Origin: Polaromonas sp. CF318
GTDB taxonomy: Bacteria > Pseudomonadota > Gammaproteobacteria > Burkholderiales > Burkholderiaceae_C
Length of the DNA stretch: 64,000 nucleotides
Direction: 5' to 3'
Assembly (NCBI RefSeq): GCF_000282655.1
Contig: NZ_AKIV01000072.1
Span: forward strand, 1-64,000
Position 1 is the stretch's first letter; every line of letters starts with the position of its first letter. Shown piece after piece: positions 53,156-61,997 of the stretch. Made by a program: the position numbers and the translations under genes. The notes below the pieces were generated by a model. The model had not been told where the DNA came from. It saw only the letters and a program-made list of their open reading frames with translations, and made no database searches.

Positions 53156-54862
53156 ATGGCTGACGACCCCACCCCCACACCGCCGCCGCTGGCCGAGAGC
53201 CGGCGCCACCAGATGTTCCCCGTGCTGAGCCCGGCGGAGATCGCGCGCATACGCCGCTTCGGCACGGTGCTGCATTTCAAAAGAGGCGACAGGCTGTTCG
53301 CCGCCGGCGAACCCGGCCCCGGCATGTTTGTGCTGCTCAAGGGCTCGGTCAGCATCACCCAGCGCGACGGCCTGGGCCATGTGGTGCCCATCGTCACGCA
53401 GGGGCCGGGCCAGTTCCTGGCCGAGGTGGGCCAGCTTTCGGGCGCGCCGGCGCTGGTGGACGGCCATGCCGAGGACGAGGTGGACGCCTTGCTGGTGCCG
53501 CCCGGCCAGCTGCGCGCCCTCATCATTGCCGAGGCCGACCTGGGCGAGCGCGTGGTGCGCGCGCTGATCCTGCGGCGCGTGGCGCTGATCGAAGCCGGCG
53601 CCAGCGGCCCGGTGCTGATAGGCCGGCCGCAGTCGGCCGCCGTGGTGCGGCTGCAAAGCTTTTTGAACCGCAATGGCGAACCCCACCATGTGGTCGACAT
53701 CGCCGAGGACGCCGATGCCGCCGCGCTGATGGTGGAATACGGCGCCGCCGCCGGCGACGTGCTGGCGGTCTGCCCCGACGGCTCGGTGCTGGTGAACCCC
53801 GGCGAAAACCAGCTGGCCCGCTGCATGGGCATGGTGGACACCGCCGAGCGCAGCGAGCTGTTTGACGTGATCGTGGTGGGCGGCGGGCCCGCGGGCCTGG
53901 CGACGGCGGTGTATGCGGCCTCCGAAGGACTGCAGGTCATCGTGCTGGACTGCCGGGCCTACGGCGGCCAGGCCGGCGCCAGCGCGCGCATCGAGAACTA
54001 CCTGGGTTTCCCGACCGGCATCTCGGGCCAGGCGCTGGCCGGCCGTGCCTATGTGCAGGCGCAGAAATTCGGCGTGGAGATGCTGATCCCCGCGCAGGCC
54101 CAGTCGCTGGACTGCGCGGCCAAGGCTATCAAGGGCGAGCTGCACGTGAAGCTGACCGACGGCCGGACCCTGCGTGCCAAGACCGTGGTGGTGGCCAGCG
54201 GCGCGCGCTACCGCCGCCCCGAGGTGCCGCGCCTGGCCGAGTTTGAGGGCCGCGGCGTCTGGTACTGGGCCTCGGCGCTGGAAGCCAAGATGTGCAGCCA
54301 GACCGAGGTGGTGCTGGTGGGCGGCGGCAACTCGGCCGGGCAGGCCGCGGTGTTTTTGTCGCAGCACGCGGCCAAGGTCAACATGCTGGTGCGCGGCCCC
54401 AGCCTGGCGGCCAGCATGTCGCGCTACCTGATAGACCGCATAGACGCGACGCCCAATATCGAGCTGCTGCCGCAGACCGAGGTGGTGAAGCTGCACGGCG
54501 ACGGCAACGCCGGCCTGAGTGCCGTGACCTGGCGCAACCGCCAGCGCGGCACCGAACATGACGCCGAGGTGCGCAATGTGTTCCTGTTTGTAGGTGCGGA
54601 CCCGGAAACCGCCTGGCTGGACAGCTGCGGCGTGGCCCTGGACGCGCACGGCTTTGTGCGCACCGGCGAGAGCGTGACCTGCAAACATTCCGACTACAAA
54701 CCCGCGCCGCTGGAGACCAACATCCCGGGCCTGTTCGCCGTGGGTGACGTGCGCAGCGGCTCCGTCAAGCGCGTGGGCGGCGCGATAGGCGAGGGCGCGG
54801 CGGCGGTCGCGATGATCCACCAGCACCTGGCGGCGATGGAACGCGCCGCTGCAACGGCCTGA
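53156..54862 (+). CDS. Cyclic-nucleotide-binding-domain flavoprotein, thioredoxin-reductase-like
   Basis: A 568-residue three-part protein: cNMP-binding-like domain (about 25-135, FKRGDRLFAAGEPGPGMFVLLKGSVSI), a thioredoxin/glutaredoxin-like segment (about 152-225) and a TrxR-like FAD/NAD domain (about 236-565) with VVGGGPAGLATA, GGQAG, VVLVGGGNSAGQAA and FAVGDVRSGSVKRVGGAIGEG. The redox CxxC expected after the GVWY (about 367) is replaced (WASA), so it is not a normal disulfide reductase. The ATG at 53156 has GGAG seven bases upstream. A UBP zinc-finger gene follows 11 bases later. Confidence 0.88.
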   Translation: MADDPTPTPPPLAESRRHQMFPVLSPAEIARIRRFGTVLHFKRGDRLFAAGEPGPGMFVLLKGSVSITQRDGLGHVVPIVTQGPGQFLAEVGQLSGAPALVDGHAEDEVDALLVPPGQLRALIIAEADLGERVVRALILRRVALIEAGASGPVLIGRPQSAAVVRLQSFLNRNGEPHHVVDIAEDADAAALMVEYGAAAGDVLAVCPDGSVLVNPGENQLARCMGMVDTAERSELFDVIVVGGGPAGLATAVYAASEGLQVIVLDCRAYGGQAGASARIENYLGFPTGISGQALAGRAYVQAQKFGVEMLIPAQAQSLDCAAKAIKGELHVKLTDGRTLRAKTVVVASGARYRRPEVPRLAEFEGRGVWYWASALEAKMCSQTEVVLVGGGNSAGQAAVFLSQHAAKVNMLVRGPSLAASMSRYLIDRIDATPNIELLPQTEVVKLHGDGNAGLSAVTWRNRQRGTEHDAEVRNVFLFVGADPETAWLDSCGVALDAHGFVRTGESVTCKHSDYKPAPLETNIPGLFAVGDVRSGSVKRVGGAIGEGAAAVAMIHQHLAAMERAAATA

Positions 54863-54873
54863 GGAGATTTCCG

Positions 54874-55134
54874 ATGCGTATCAAACCTTGCGACCATGTT
54901 CCCGCCGAGATTCACTCACCGAATGCCAGGGGCTGTGAGGAGTGCCTCAAAATGGGTGACACCTGGGTGCATTTAAGGCTGTGCGTGCATTGCGGCCACA
55001 TCGGCTGCTGCGACGACTCCAAAAACCAGCATGCGAGCCAACACTATGCGGCCACAGGCCATGCGGTGATCCAGTCGTTTGAACCGGGCGAAAGCTGGAT
55101 GTGGTGCTATGAGCACCAGCTGCAAGTGGGTTAG
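54874..55134 (+). CDS. UBP-type (ubiquitin-hydrolase-like) zinc-finger protein
   Basis: An 86-residue single-domain protein with the UBP finger pattern: CDH..C..CLKMGDTWVHLRLCVHCGHIGCCD, then H..QHYAATGHAVIQSFEPGESWMWCYEH. In eukaryotes this fold grips the C-terminus of ubiquitin; bacteria with this gene lack ubiquitin. It is 11 bases downstream of the cNMP-flavoprotein and surely co-transcribed. A role in binding a protein C-terminus or the flavoprotein itself is inference. Confidence 0.9.
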   Translation: MRIKPCDHVPAEIHSPNARGCEECLKMGDTWVHLRLCVHCGHIGCCDDSKNQHASQHYAATGHAVIQSFEPGESWMWCYEHQLQVG

Positions 55135-55138
55135 CGGC

Positions 55139-55399
55139 TTAGGGCGCGGCGGCCGGCGGTGGAGCCGCCTTGGCGGCCTTGGTGAATTCCGTCGTGGCCA
55201 CCATCACCGGGCTGGATTTGGGACTCCGCTGCCAGTGCTCGTCGGCGGCCTTCTGCACCGCCTCCTTGTCGTAGTTGCCCTTGGACAGGTCGGCCCAGAC
55301 ATGGACATAGGCCCGGCACCAGGCGTCGTGGGCTTCATTGATCTTTTCCCCGGAAAGCTCGGGGCTGGATTCCGGATGGGGGATGGGGTCGGGGACCAT
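55139..55399 (-). CDS. Hypothetical protein, 86 residues
   Basis: A short soluble protein with GEKINEAHDAWCRAYVHVWADLSKGNYDKEAVQKAADEHW, a helical tryptophan-rich segment, and an Ala/Pro low-complexity tail. It ends four bases from the convergent UBP finger gene. No family recognised. Confidence 0.65.
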   Translation of the reverse strand: MVPDPIPHPESSPELSGEKINEAHDAWCRAYVHVWADLSKGNYDKEAVQKAADEHWQRSPKSSPVMVATTEFTKAAKAAPPPAAAP

Positions 55400-55448
55400 G
55401 CGTCCATCCTAGCGGGCCACGGCGGGCCAGTCTACCCCGGTGGTCGCT

Positions 55449-56096
55449 TCAGGGCTTGCCCTGGTAAGTAAGGTCGCTGTGCGGCGCCGCCGCGAATTCC
55501 GGCAGCTGCTCGGCCCGCGCCGAGAACTCGCGCAAGGCCGGGAAGTCCGCCGCGTTCACCACCTCGGGCAGCATGGCCTGCGTGAAATGCCAGCTGATGC
55601 CCACGGTCACGCCGTCCTGGCCCATAGTGTCGCTGCTCGCGGCCAGGGGTTTGCGCTGCAGTTCCGTTTCAAGTTCACCATACGCCGCCAGCAGCTGGCT
55701 GGTCACGCGCGACACCCAGGGCTGGTGCAGCTTTTCGGCGGGGCGCAGCATGCGTTCGTAAATGATCTGCACGCTTTTTTCGCAGGCGGCCAGGGCCAGG
55801 CCGATGACGCGCAGCGCCTGCTGGCGTTCGGGCAGCGTGGAAGGCATCAAGCTCCTGCCGGCAGGCGCCTGCGCGGCCAGCGCTTCGGCGTAGTCGATGA
55901 TGAGTGTGGAATCCATCAGCACCGTGCCGTCGTCGCAGACCAGCGAGGGTGCTTTCACGACGGGGTTGATGGCGCGGAATTTCTCAAACGTGCTGAACAC
56001 CGAGACCGACTGGTGCTCAAAACGCAGGCCCAGAAGCTGCAGGGAAATGGCTACGCGGCGGACGTAGGGGGAGTCGAGCATTCCGATGAGTTGCAT
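55449..56096 (-). CDS. Glutathione S-transferase family protein
   Basis: A 215-residue GST. The N-terminal thioredoxin-like domain (1-78) has LIGMLDSPYVRRVAISLQLLGLRFEHQSVSVF with Ser/Tyr near residue 8-9 as likely catalytic residue, and VKAPSLVCDDGTVLMDSTLIIDY with the glutathione-binding cis-Pro and DS motif. The helical C-terminal domain contains the family aspartate near VGISWHFTQAML. Substrate unknown. Confidence 0.92.
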   Translation of the reverse strand: MQLIGMLDSPYVRRVAISLQLLGLRFEHQSVSVFSTFEKFRAINPVVKAPSLVCDDGTVLMDSTLIIDYAEALAAQAPAGRSLMPSTLPERQQALRVIGLALAACEKSVQIIYERMLRPAEKLHQPWVSRVTSQLLAAYGELETELQRKPLAASSDTMGQDGVTVGISWHFTQAMLPEVVNAADFPALREFSARAEQLPEFAAAPHSDLTYQGKP

Positions 56097-56226
56097 GGGA
56101 GTTCCTGTTCAGGGTTGACCGGTCACGACGGGTTTGTCTTTGTGGGGAAGGGGCGGCGACCTGGCGTTTATACCGCGCAAGCGGCACATGCGCAGGCCTT
56201 GTGCGGAAACCAGATGGGCCGCCGTG

Positions 56227-56694
56227 TCAGCCGCCGGGGTGCGCCATGAAGGCCGGGGCCAGTTCCCTCAATTTTTCAACTTGCCACGCGAACTCTCCTT
56301 CAAAAGCCGATGGGTCGGTGACTGCATAACCGCCATAACCGTAGACGGCGGCATAAGCCGCGTAACCCGCCGCGTCCAGGGCCCGGCCGGCAAGGGCATT
56401 GGCCACGGCGTAGGTGGCGGAGACGGCTGCGTGGGCCGAGCCGTCAATGGAGTTGGATCCCCTGTGGCTGTTGGCCACCTCGGCAATTTCCTGTGCCGCC
56501 TGCGCCAGGGCGGGCCGGTCTGATGTGCCTTCCACAAAAGACCGAAGCACCGCCAGGCAACGGATGGCCTCCGGGCTTTCGAGCAGGTGTTCCGTGCGTT
56601 GTGCGCAGGCCAGGCCAAAGGCAAGGCGAAGCGGCTCGCACTGCGGCTCGTTCATGTGGAGCGCGGTGGCCAGGCGTGAGAGTTCCTCGTTCAT
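56227..56694 (-). CDS. Hypothetical Ala-rich helical protein (Imm5-like appearance)
   Basis: A 155-residue protein from the ATG at 56694 (AGGAG seven bases upstream). Rich in Ala and Tyr with repeated helical strings (AVSATYAVANALAGRALDAAGYAAYAAVYGYGGYAV) and a CLAVLRSFVEGTSD segment, resembling putative immunity proteins of the Imm5 type. No toxin gene is adjacent, so this is a tentative similarity from memory. Confidence 0.6.
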   Translation of the reverse strand: MNEELSRLATALHMNEPQCEPLRLAFGLACAQRTEHLLESPEAIRCLAVLRSFVEGTSDRPALAQAAQEIAEVANSHRGSNSIDGSAHAAVSATYAVANALAGRALDAAGYAAYAAVYGYGGYAVTDPSAFEGEFAWQVEKLRELAPAFMAHPGG

Positions 56695-56812
56695 GAAGCA
56701 TCTCCTGGGGTTGAAGCTATCGTAGCGTTGAAATCCGGTGGGTGATGGCAAGGCACAGCCCGCGGCCGATAACGCCGCCGAGGAAGGCCGGGCCCGCAAG
56801 CGGCGGCCCGGC

Positions 56813-57916
56813 TCACGGTGATTTGCCGGGGGCGTTTTGCGGCAACGCGGGGCCGGCCTTCAGCGGTGGTGTTGTCGGCAACAGCAGCAGCGCCAGATAC
56901 CTTTGCCGCCGCACCAGCTCCAGCAAAACCAGGGGCAGCGCCACCCCGGCGGCCAGGCTGGCCGCACCAACAAGCACTTCGTTGCGGCTGACGTGGGACA
57001 GCAGCAGAAAAACCCGTCCTTGCACGACGTAATGAAACAGCAGGATCAACAGGCTTGCCGACCCGATGCAGGCCAGCGGGCGCCGGAACACCGCATGGTG
57101 CTGCAGCAGCGCGGAAACACTGAGGACCAGGTAGATGCCCAGCCCCGCCTGCAAGGTGGAGATGACCGGGTTGCCGTACACCCGCAGGTTCAGGTCCATG
57201 GTCTCGCCGGAATACGCGTGCAGCGCGGCGAAGGCGAGGGCTGCGGCCGCAACGACCCAGGGCTTGAAGCGCATGGCCGCCACCGGCTTGCCGAGCAGGA
57301 AACCAAACAGCATGAAGGGCGTGCTGATGAAGAGCAGGTCCAGGCTCCAGGGAAGGCCGGGCAAACGCTGCAGGCCCATCCAGTCCAGCGCCTCCCCGGT
57401 GTCGGTTTGCCAGAACCAGCCTATGCAGCCCACGCCGGTCGCCAGCAGGGCGCAGGCGGCCAGCCAGAGCGCGGCGGGGCGCCCGGGCAGATTCCGGGTG
57501 GCGCGCAACACGGCCATGGCCAGGACCGAGGCCGCAAACAGATGCGGCAAAAACCACAGCGGGGTCCAGGCAATGGTGGGCGCGGTGCCGTAGAGGACGC
57601 CGGCGAAATACGCGAACGGCGTGGTGCCGGCAACCGGCACGGCCTGCGGGGCCAGCATCTCGCAGAGGCCCAGCAGCAGCAACACGGCGAAGTAGGGCTT
57701 GAGCAGCGCATCGGCGCGCGACAGCGCGAAGTTTTTCAGGTCGCCGGAATCCTTCAGGAACAGGCCCGAGAGGAAAAAGAAGAGCGGCAGGTGAAAGGAA
57801 TAAATCACCTGGAAGAGCTCGCCTCTTTCCTGCAGGACTGTCCAGTTATGCCCGAGCACCACGAGGATGATGCCTATGCCCCTGGCGATGTCGATGGCGG
57901 GGTTGCGGCGGTTCAT
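56813..57916 (-). CDS. Acyltransferase 3 family membrane protein
   Basis: A 367-residue protein with about ten hydrophobic helices. The N-terminal RNPAIDIARGIGIILVVLGHNW contains the family's Arg and catalytic His, and SFHLPLFFFLSGLFLKD follows. These enzymes O-acetylate or O-acylate sugars of lipopolysaccharide, capsule or peptidoglycan. The ATG at 57916 is assigned by homology; no strong ribosome site is visible. It stands alone. Confidence 0.9.
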   Translation of the reverse strand: MNRRNPAIDIARGIGIILVVLGHNWTVLQERGELFQVIYSFHLPLFFFLSGLFLKDSGDLKNFALSRADALLKPYFAVLLLLGLCEMLAPQAVPVAGTTPFAYFAGVLYGTAPTIAWTPLWFLPHLFAASVLAMAVLRATRNLPGRPAALWLAACALLATGVGCIGWFWQTDTGEALDWMGLQRLPGLPWSLDLLFISTPFMLFGFLLGKPVAAMRFKPWVVAAAALAFAALHAYSGETMDLNLRVYGNPVISTLQAGLGIYLVLSVSALLQHHAVFRRPLACIGSASLLILLFHYVVQGRVFLLLSHVSRNEVLVGAASLAAGVALPLVLLELVRRQRYLALLLLPTTPPLKAGPALPQNAPGKSP

Positions 57917-58255
57917 GGGGGGAAGGTCATCGATGCCGGCGCTGTGCCGGCGGCGGGCGCGGGGCCCTGGTGATGGCGGGAGAGCACCCATGGTAGCAAG
58001 GCTTTGTAAGCGCCTTGAAACAGCTCTTAACAGGTGTTGAAAGGCGCTGAAGAAGCGGCGCTGGACAGGCCTTGAGCGGGCTTGGTGTCCATGGCCACCC
58101 AATGCCGGGTGGCGACTATCCCACTTCAAATTTCCAGCTACGGACAATTCGCCGCGGTGGCGGTCGGGAAATCGAATATGGTCCGGCAATCAGCGACCGC
58201 CGGGGGCTACTCCACCCCCGATTCAGACATCCGCCAGCCCTAAAAGGAGACCACC
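57917..58255. other. Intergenic region between the acyltransferase and a hypothetical gene
   Basis: About 340 bases. It holds a perfect eight-base dyad AGCGCCTT (58009-58016) / AAGGCGCT (58041-58048) with a 24-base spacer and a more AT-rich segment at 58130-58190 (CAAATTTCCAGC, AATCGAATATGG) likely to contain the promoter of the 58256 gene. No coding capacity is supported. Confidence 0.5.
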
Positions 58256-58675
58256 ATGGCATTCGTGATTCAACCCGTTGCCCGGGATGTTTTTGATTCA
58301 TTCTGGACACCCGCCCTCAAGCGCAAGATCCGCAAGTTCGTCCACTCCGCGGACGCCGCATCGCGGGAGCTCCAGCACCAGACCTGGGCCGTCGACGAAG
58401 GCGTCAAGGCCTGCCTGCTGCCGGTTTCCCTGGCCGGCAGGACGGATGCCGCCTGGTGCTACGCCTTTGTGATGAACGGCGAGTTTGCCGTGGTGCGGCA
58501 TGAAAGCTACTGCGTCTATTCTTTCGTGGGCATCTCGCCGGGCCTGGCCGACAAGCTCGACGGCGTGAAACGCCTGATCGCGGAGGCGCTTCGTGTGGGC
58601 GGGGAGTTCCTGGATGGAAAGTCCGGCGACGACGGGCTGTTCGCCGTGCCGGACGCGCAGTTCATGCGCCCTTGA
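58256..58675 (+). CDS. Hypothetical protein, 139 residues
   Basis: AAGGAG lies shortly before the ATG. The product is soluble: AFVIQPVARDVFDSFWTPALKRKIRKFVHSADAASRELQHQTWAVDEGVKACLLPVSLAGRTDAAWCYAFVMNGEFAVVRHESYCVYSFVG. It looks like a compact alpha/beta fold. No family is recognised and neighbours are unrelated. Confidence 0.72.
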   Translation: MAFVIQPVARDVFDSFWTPALKRKIRKFVHSADAASRELQHQTWAVDEGVKACLLPVSLAGRTDAAWCYAFVMNGEFAVVRHESYCVYSFVGISPGLADKLDGVKRLIAEALRVGGEFLDGKSGDDGLFAVPDAQFMRP

Positions 58676-58706
58676 AGCGGCGCCGGCGCCTGGGGCCTTT
58701 ATTCCC

Positions 58707-60080
58707 CTACACCAGCCGCCGTATCGCTTTTTTCTTCCACGCCAGCCGGTAATAGGCGGTCTGCAGGCCCAGCATCGCGACAAAGGTGACGGGGTAGGCG
58801 ATCCAGATGCCGTTGATGCCGATGCGGTGGCTGAGTATCCAGGCCGTGGGCACCTCGATCAGCGCGATGCAGAAAATCGAAATGCCCATGGGCACCCACA
58901 CCGTGCCGCTGGCGCGCATGACGCCGGAGACCACGCCTTGCATGCCGAAGACCACGCTGCTCCACAGCATGATGTGCAGCAGGGTTTGCGACAGCTCGAT
59001 CACCGGCTCGCTGGTGATGAAGAGCGCCATCAGGTGGCGCGAGAACAGATAGCCCAGCAGGACCAGCGCGCCGGTCAGCGCCAGGTTCATCTGCAGCCCG
59101 GTGCGTGTGATGGCGCCCAGCCTGTCGGTGCGGCCCGCGCCTATGGCCTGCGCGCCCAGGATGGAAGCGGTGATGGCGATGGAAATGGCCGGGAACTGAA
59201 CATAGGCCACCACCTGGTTCACCGCGCCGTAGGCCGCCGTGGCGTTGGAGCCGTAGCCGTTGACCAGCGAGAGCAGGGCGATCTCGGCGAGCGAGATGAC
59301 GACCAGCTGCACCCCGGTGGGCACGCCCACCCTGAGCACGGTCTTGAGGATGGCGGGGTTCACGCGCAGGTGGCGCCTGAATTCGGCGTCGGGCGCCAGC
59401 GGGCTCCGGATGGCGTGCAGGCGCCGGGCCAGCCAGGCGGTCGAGACCAGGAAAGACAGGATGGTGGCCACCGCGCTGCTGGCCACGCCCAGCCTGGGCA
59501 AACCGCCCCAGCCCAGGATGAGCGCGGGCGTCACCACCAGGCCGCAGGCGGTGGAAATGCACAGCGTGTAGAGCGAACTCACCGTGTCGCCCACGCCGCG
59601 CAGCATGGAGGTCGACAGCAGGAAGACAAACAGCCCCGGCATGGCGATCAGCATGATGCGGGCATACAGCGTGGCGTCGGCCAGGATGTCGGGCGGCGTG
59701 CCCAGGGCCTTGAGCAGCGGCGCGGTGAAGAGGCCGCCAAAAACGGCGACCGCGAGGCCGAATCCCGCACCCACCGCCAGGGTGGTGCCGGCGACGGCCT
59801 TGACCTTGCCGGTGTCGCGCGCTCCCCAGGCCTGGCCGATCAGCACCGACGCACCCGCGCCCAGCCCGATGGTGAAGGCGATGAGGAAAAACATGAGGGG
59901 GAAAAAGCTGGTCACGGCCGCCAGCGCCCCTACACCGATCATCTGGCCGATGTAGATGTTGTTGATCGTGCCCGAGAGTGATTGCAGGATGTTGCTGAGC
60001 AGCATGGGGCCGAGAAAGGCCGCGAAGGTTTTCCACATCGGCACGCCTTCACCCAGCGTTTTGGGGGTGGGTGGCGTCAT
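58707..60080 (-). CDS. MATE family efflux transporter
   Basis: A 457-residue multidrug/toxin extruder with 12 predicted helices in two related halves. N-terminal FLGPMLLSNILQSLSGTINNIYIGQMIGVGALAAVTSFFPLMFFLIAF and GASVLIGQAWGARDTGKV are typical, repeated as AILGAQAIGAGRTDRLGAI in the second half. The ATG overlaps the stop of the DUF2239 gene (ATGA), so expression is coupled. Confidence 0.93.
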   Translation of the reverse strand: MTPPTPKTLGEGVPMWKTFAAFLGPMLLSNILQSLSGTINNIYIGQMIGVGALAAVTSFFPLMFFLIAFTIGLGAGASVLIGQAWGARDTGKVKAVAGTTLAVGAGFGLAVAVFGGLFTAPLLKALGTPPDILADATLYARIMLIAMPGLFVFLLSTSMLRGVGDTVSSLYTLCISTACGLVVTPALILGWGGLPRLGVASSAVATILSFLVSTAWLARRLHAIRSPLAPDAEFRRHLRVNPAILKTVLRVGVPTGVQLVVISLAEIALLSLVNGYGSNATAAYGAVNQVVAYVQFPAISIAITASILGAQAIGAGRTDRLGAITRTGLQMNLALTGALVLLGYLFSRHLMALFITSEPVIELSQTLLHIMLWSSVVFGMQGVVSGVMRASGTVWVPMGISIFCIALIEVPTAWILSHRIGINGIWIAYPVTFVAMLGLQTAYYRLAWKKKAIRRLV

Positions 60081-60670
60081 TCGGCGCTCCAGCCGGCTGC
60101 CGCCAGCTTCGCCAGCTGCAGGCGCACGTCTTGCGGCCAGGGTGCGACCAGGCCCTCAAATTTAGGCCGGTCGCCCGCGAACAGCGCGCGGCTGGCTTCT
60201 TCAAAGCCCGCGAAATCGCCGGCCATCTCGCTCATGAAGCGGTAGGCGTTTTCGCGCGAGGTGCGCACGCTGACGCGGCCTTCGCCGGCCTTGCGCGATT
60301 CGTCAATCAGGCGGCGCAGGGTGACCGAGGCGCCGCCGGGCTGGCTGCCCAGCCATTCCCAGTGCCGGGGCAGCAGCGTGACTTCACGCGCGACCACGCC
60401 GAGTTTGGGCCGGCCCACGGGGCGCGCGGTGGAGATTTGCGGCGCTTCCGGCGCTTCAGCGGTGGCGGGCGGCAGATGCGCCTCGGGACGCAAGTCCAGG
60501 TCTATGCGCTCGCCGGTGGCGTCGTTGAAAACACGCAGCAGCTCTTCGGTGCCGGACAGCTTGCGCAGTGCGCTGAGGACCTGCGCGTGGTCGCCGGCGG
60601 CAACTTGCCGGAAGCCTGAGAAGGCGACCAGGCGTGGAGAAACTTCAGGGGATGATGGCTGGGATGGCAT
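60077..60670 (-). CDS. DUF2239 family protein
   Basis: A 197-residue protein from the ATG at 60670; a TTG at 60694 is an alternative. Conserved parts: LVAFSGFRQVAAGDHAQVLSALRKL, GRPKLGVVAREVTLLPRHWEWLGSQPGGASVTLRRLIDESRK and ENAYRFMSEMAGDF. The middle suggests DNA binding (ribbon-helix-helix-like RPKLGVVAREVTLLPRHWEWL). It precedes the MATE pump with a four-base overlap and may regulate it; that is inference. Confidence 0.85.
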   Translation of the reverse strand: MPSQPSSPEVSPRLVAFSGFRQVAAGDHAQVLSALRKLSGTEELLRVFNDATGERIDLDLRPEAHLPPATAEAPEAPQISTARPVGRPKLGVVAREVTLLPRHWEWLGSQPGGASVTLRRLIDESRKAGEGRVSVRTSRENAYRFMSEMAGDFAGFEEASRALFAGDRPKFEGLVAPWPQDVRLQLAKLAAAGWSAE

Positions 60671-60713
60671 GGCAACAGGCTCGCTAAGCGTCAAAAAAGA
60701 GGGTTAATTTAAT

Positions 60714-60784
60714 CCGGGTGAATTAATTCTATAACACCCGGGTATAAATTGTCCATCCCTATTGATACCGGGTGCAATTATTTA
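60714..60784. promoter_or_regulatory. Three CCGGGTG half-sites in the divergent region
   Basis: CCGGGTG at 60714-60720, its inverse CACCCGG at 60735-60741 (perfect seven-base dyad, 14-base spacer), and CCGGGTG again at 60778-60784 within ATACCGGGTG. They sit in an unusually AT-rich segment (60707-60830) with several TATAA-like stretches, between the DUF2239/MATE unit and metNIQ. Confidence 0.5.
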
Positions 60785-60865
60785 CATAGGCTGAAATCCG
60801 TCTAATTAACCTATTTAATATTCTTTTGAGTTTGAGCTTCAGGCTTCTACATTCGCTGTCTGTTC

Positions 60866-60908
60866 AAAAAAAAGCGCCTCGCGGTTTTCCACAAGAAACG
60901 CGAAGGCG
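60866..60908 (-). terminator. Intrinsic terminator on the minus strand, upstream of metN
   Basis: Read on the minus strand: CGCCTTCGCG, 15-base loop, CGCGAGGCG, C, then TTTTTTTT (plus-strand A-run 60866-60873). Stem CGCC/GGCG plus CGCG/CGCG with a small bulge. There is no minus-strand gene before it, since metN is on the plus strand. Confidence 0.6.
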
Positions 60909-60929
60909 GCAAAAAGTCAGCGGGATTTC

Positions 60930-61997
60930 ATGATCGAACTCAAAGGTATTGTTCAAACCTACCAGGGCCCCACGGGCCCGGTCGAAGCACTCAGGGGCGT
61001 CGACCTTCACATCCGGCCGGGCGAGGTCTACGGCATCATCGGCCGCAGCGGCGCCGGCAAAAGTTCTCTGGTGCGGGTCATCAACCTGCTGAACCGGCCT
61101 TCCGCCGGCCAGGTGGTGGTGGGCGGCCGCGAGCTGAGCTCGCTGGGCGGCGATGCGCTGCGCGTGGCGCGCCGCGACATCGGCATCATCTTCCAGCACT
61201 TCAATTTGCTCTCGTCGCGCACGGTCTACGGCAATGTGGCCTTGCCGCTCGAAATCGCCGGGTTGCCGGCCGATGAGATCCAGGCGCGCGTCGGGCCGCT
61301 GCTGGAGCTGGTGGGCCTGAGCGCCCTGGCGGACCGCTACCCGGCGCAGATCAGCGGCGGGCAAAAGCAGCGTGTGGGCATTGCGCGCGCGCTGGCCAAC
61401 CGGCCCAAGGTGCTGCTGTCGGACGAGGCCACTTCGGCGCTGGACCCGGAAACCACACGCTCCATCCTGGGCCTGCTGCGGCAAATCAACAAGGAGTTCG
61501 GCCTGACCATCGTGCTGATCACCCACCAGATGCAGGTCATCAAGCAGGTGGCCGACCGCGTCGCGGTGATAGATGCCGGCCGCATCGTCGAAAGCGGGCC
61601 GGTGATCGACGTCTTCACGCGCCCGCAACATGAAACCACACGCAGCCTGATCGCCGAGATCGTGCCGCAGGACCTGCCCGACAGCGTGCTCGCGCGGATA
61701 CGCACCCTGATGAGTGCCGAACATCCCGAAGAAGGGCAGCTGCTGCGCCTGGCCTTCGCGGGCGACGAATCGGACCGGCCGCTGCTGTCGGACGTGATAC
61801 GCCGCTTCGGCATCGACCTGTCCATCGTGCACGGCCAGGTCGATGAAATCCAGGGCAAGCCTTTCGGCTCGCTCGCGGTGTTCGCGCGCGGCGCGCGCGA
61901 ACAGCTCAGCGCGGCGGTGGCGCACCTGCGCGGCGCCGGCGTGCATGTCGATCAAGTCGGCGCGGATTTTCCCGGAGGTCTGGCCCATGTTCAGTAA
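60930..61997 (+). CDS. metN: Methionine ABC transporter, ATP-binding protein
   Basis: A 355-residue ATPase: Walker [10 protein letters not shown] (about 34-42), Q-loop, signature [15 protein letters not shown], Walker [14 protein letters not shown], and a C-terminal NIL regulatory domain (about 270-345) that binds methionine for transinhibition. The 3' end overlaps metI by 11 bases. Together with metI and metQ it forms the complete importer for L- and D-methionine. Confidence 0.95.
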   Translation: MIELKGIVQTYQGPTGPVEALRGVDLHIRPGEVYGIIGRSGAGKSSLVRVINLLNRPSAGQVVVGGRELSSLGGDALRVARRDIGIIFQHFNLLSSRTVYGNVALPLEIAGLPADEIQARVGPLLELVGLSALADRYPAQISGGQKQRVGIARALANRPKVLLSDEATSALDPETTRSILGLLRQINKEFGLTIVLITHQMQVIKQVADRVAVIDAGRIVESGPVIDVFTRPQHETTRSLIAEIVPQDLPDSVLARIRTLMSAEHPEEGQLLRLAFAGDESDRPLLSDVIRRFGIDLSIVHGQVDEIQGKPFGSLAVFARGAREQLSAAVAHLRGAGVHVDQVGADFPGGLAHVQ

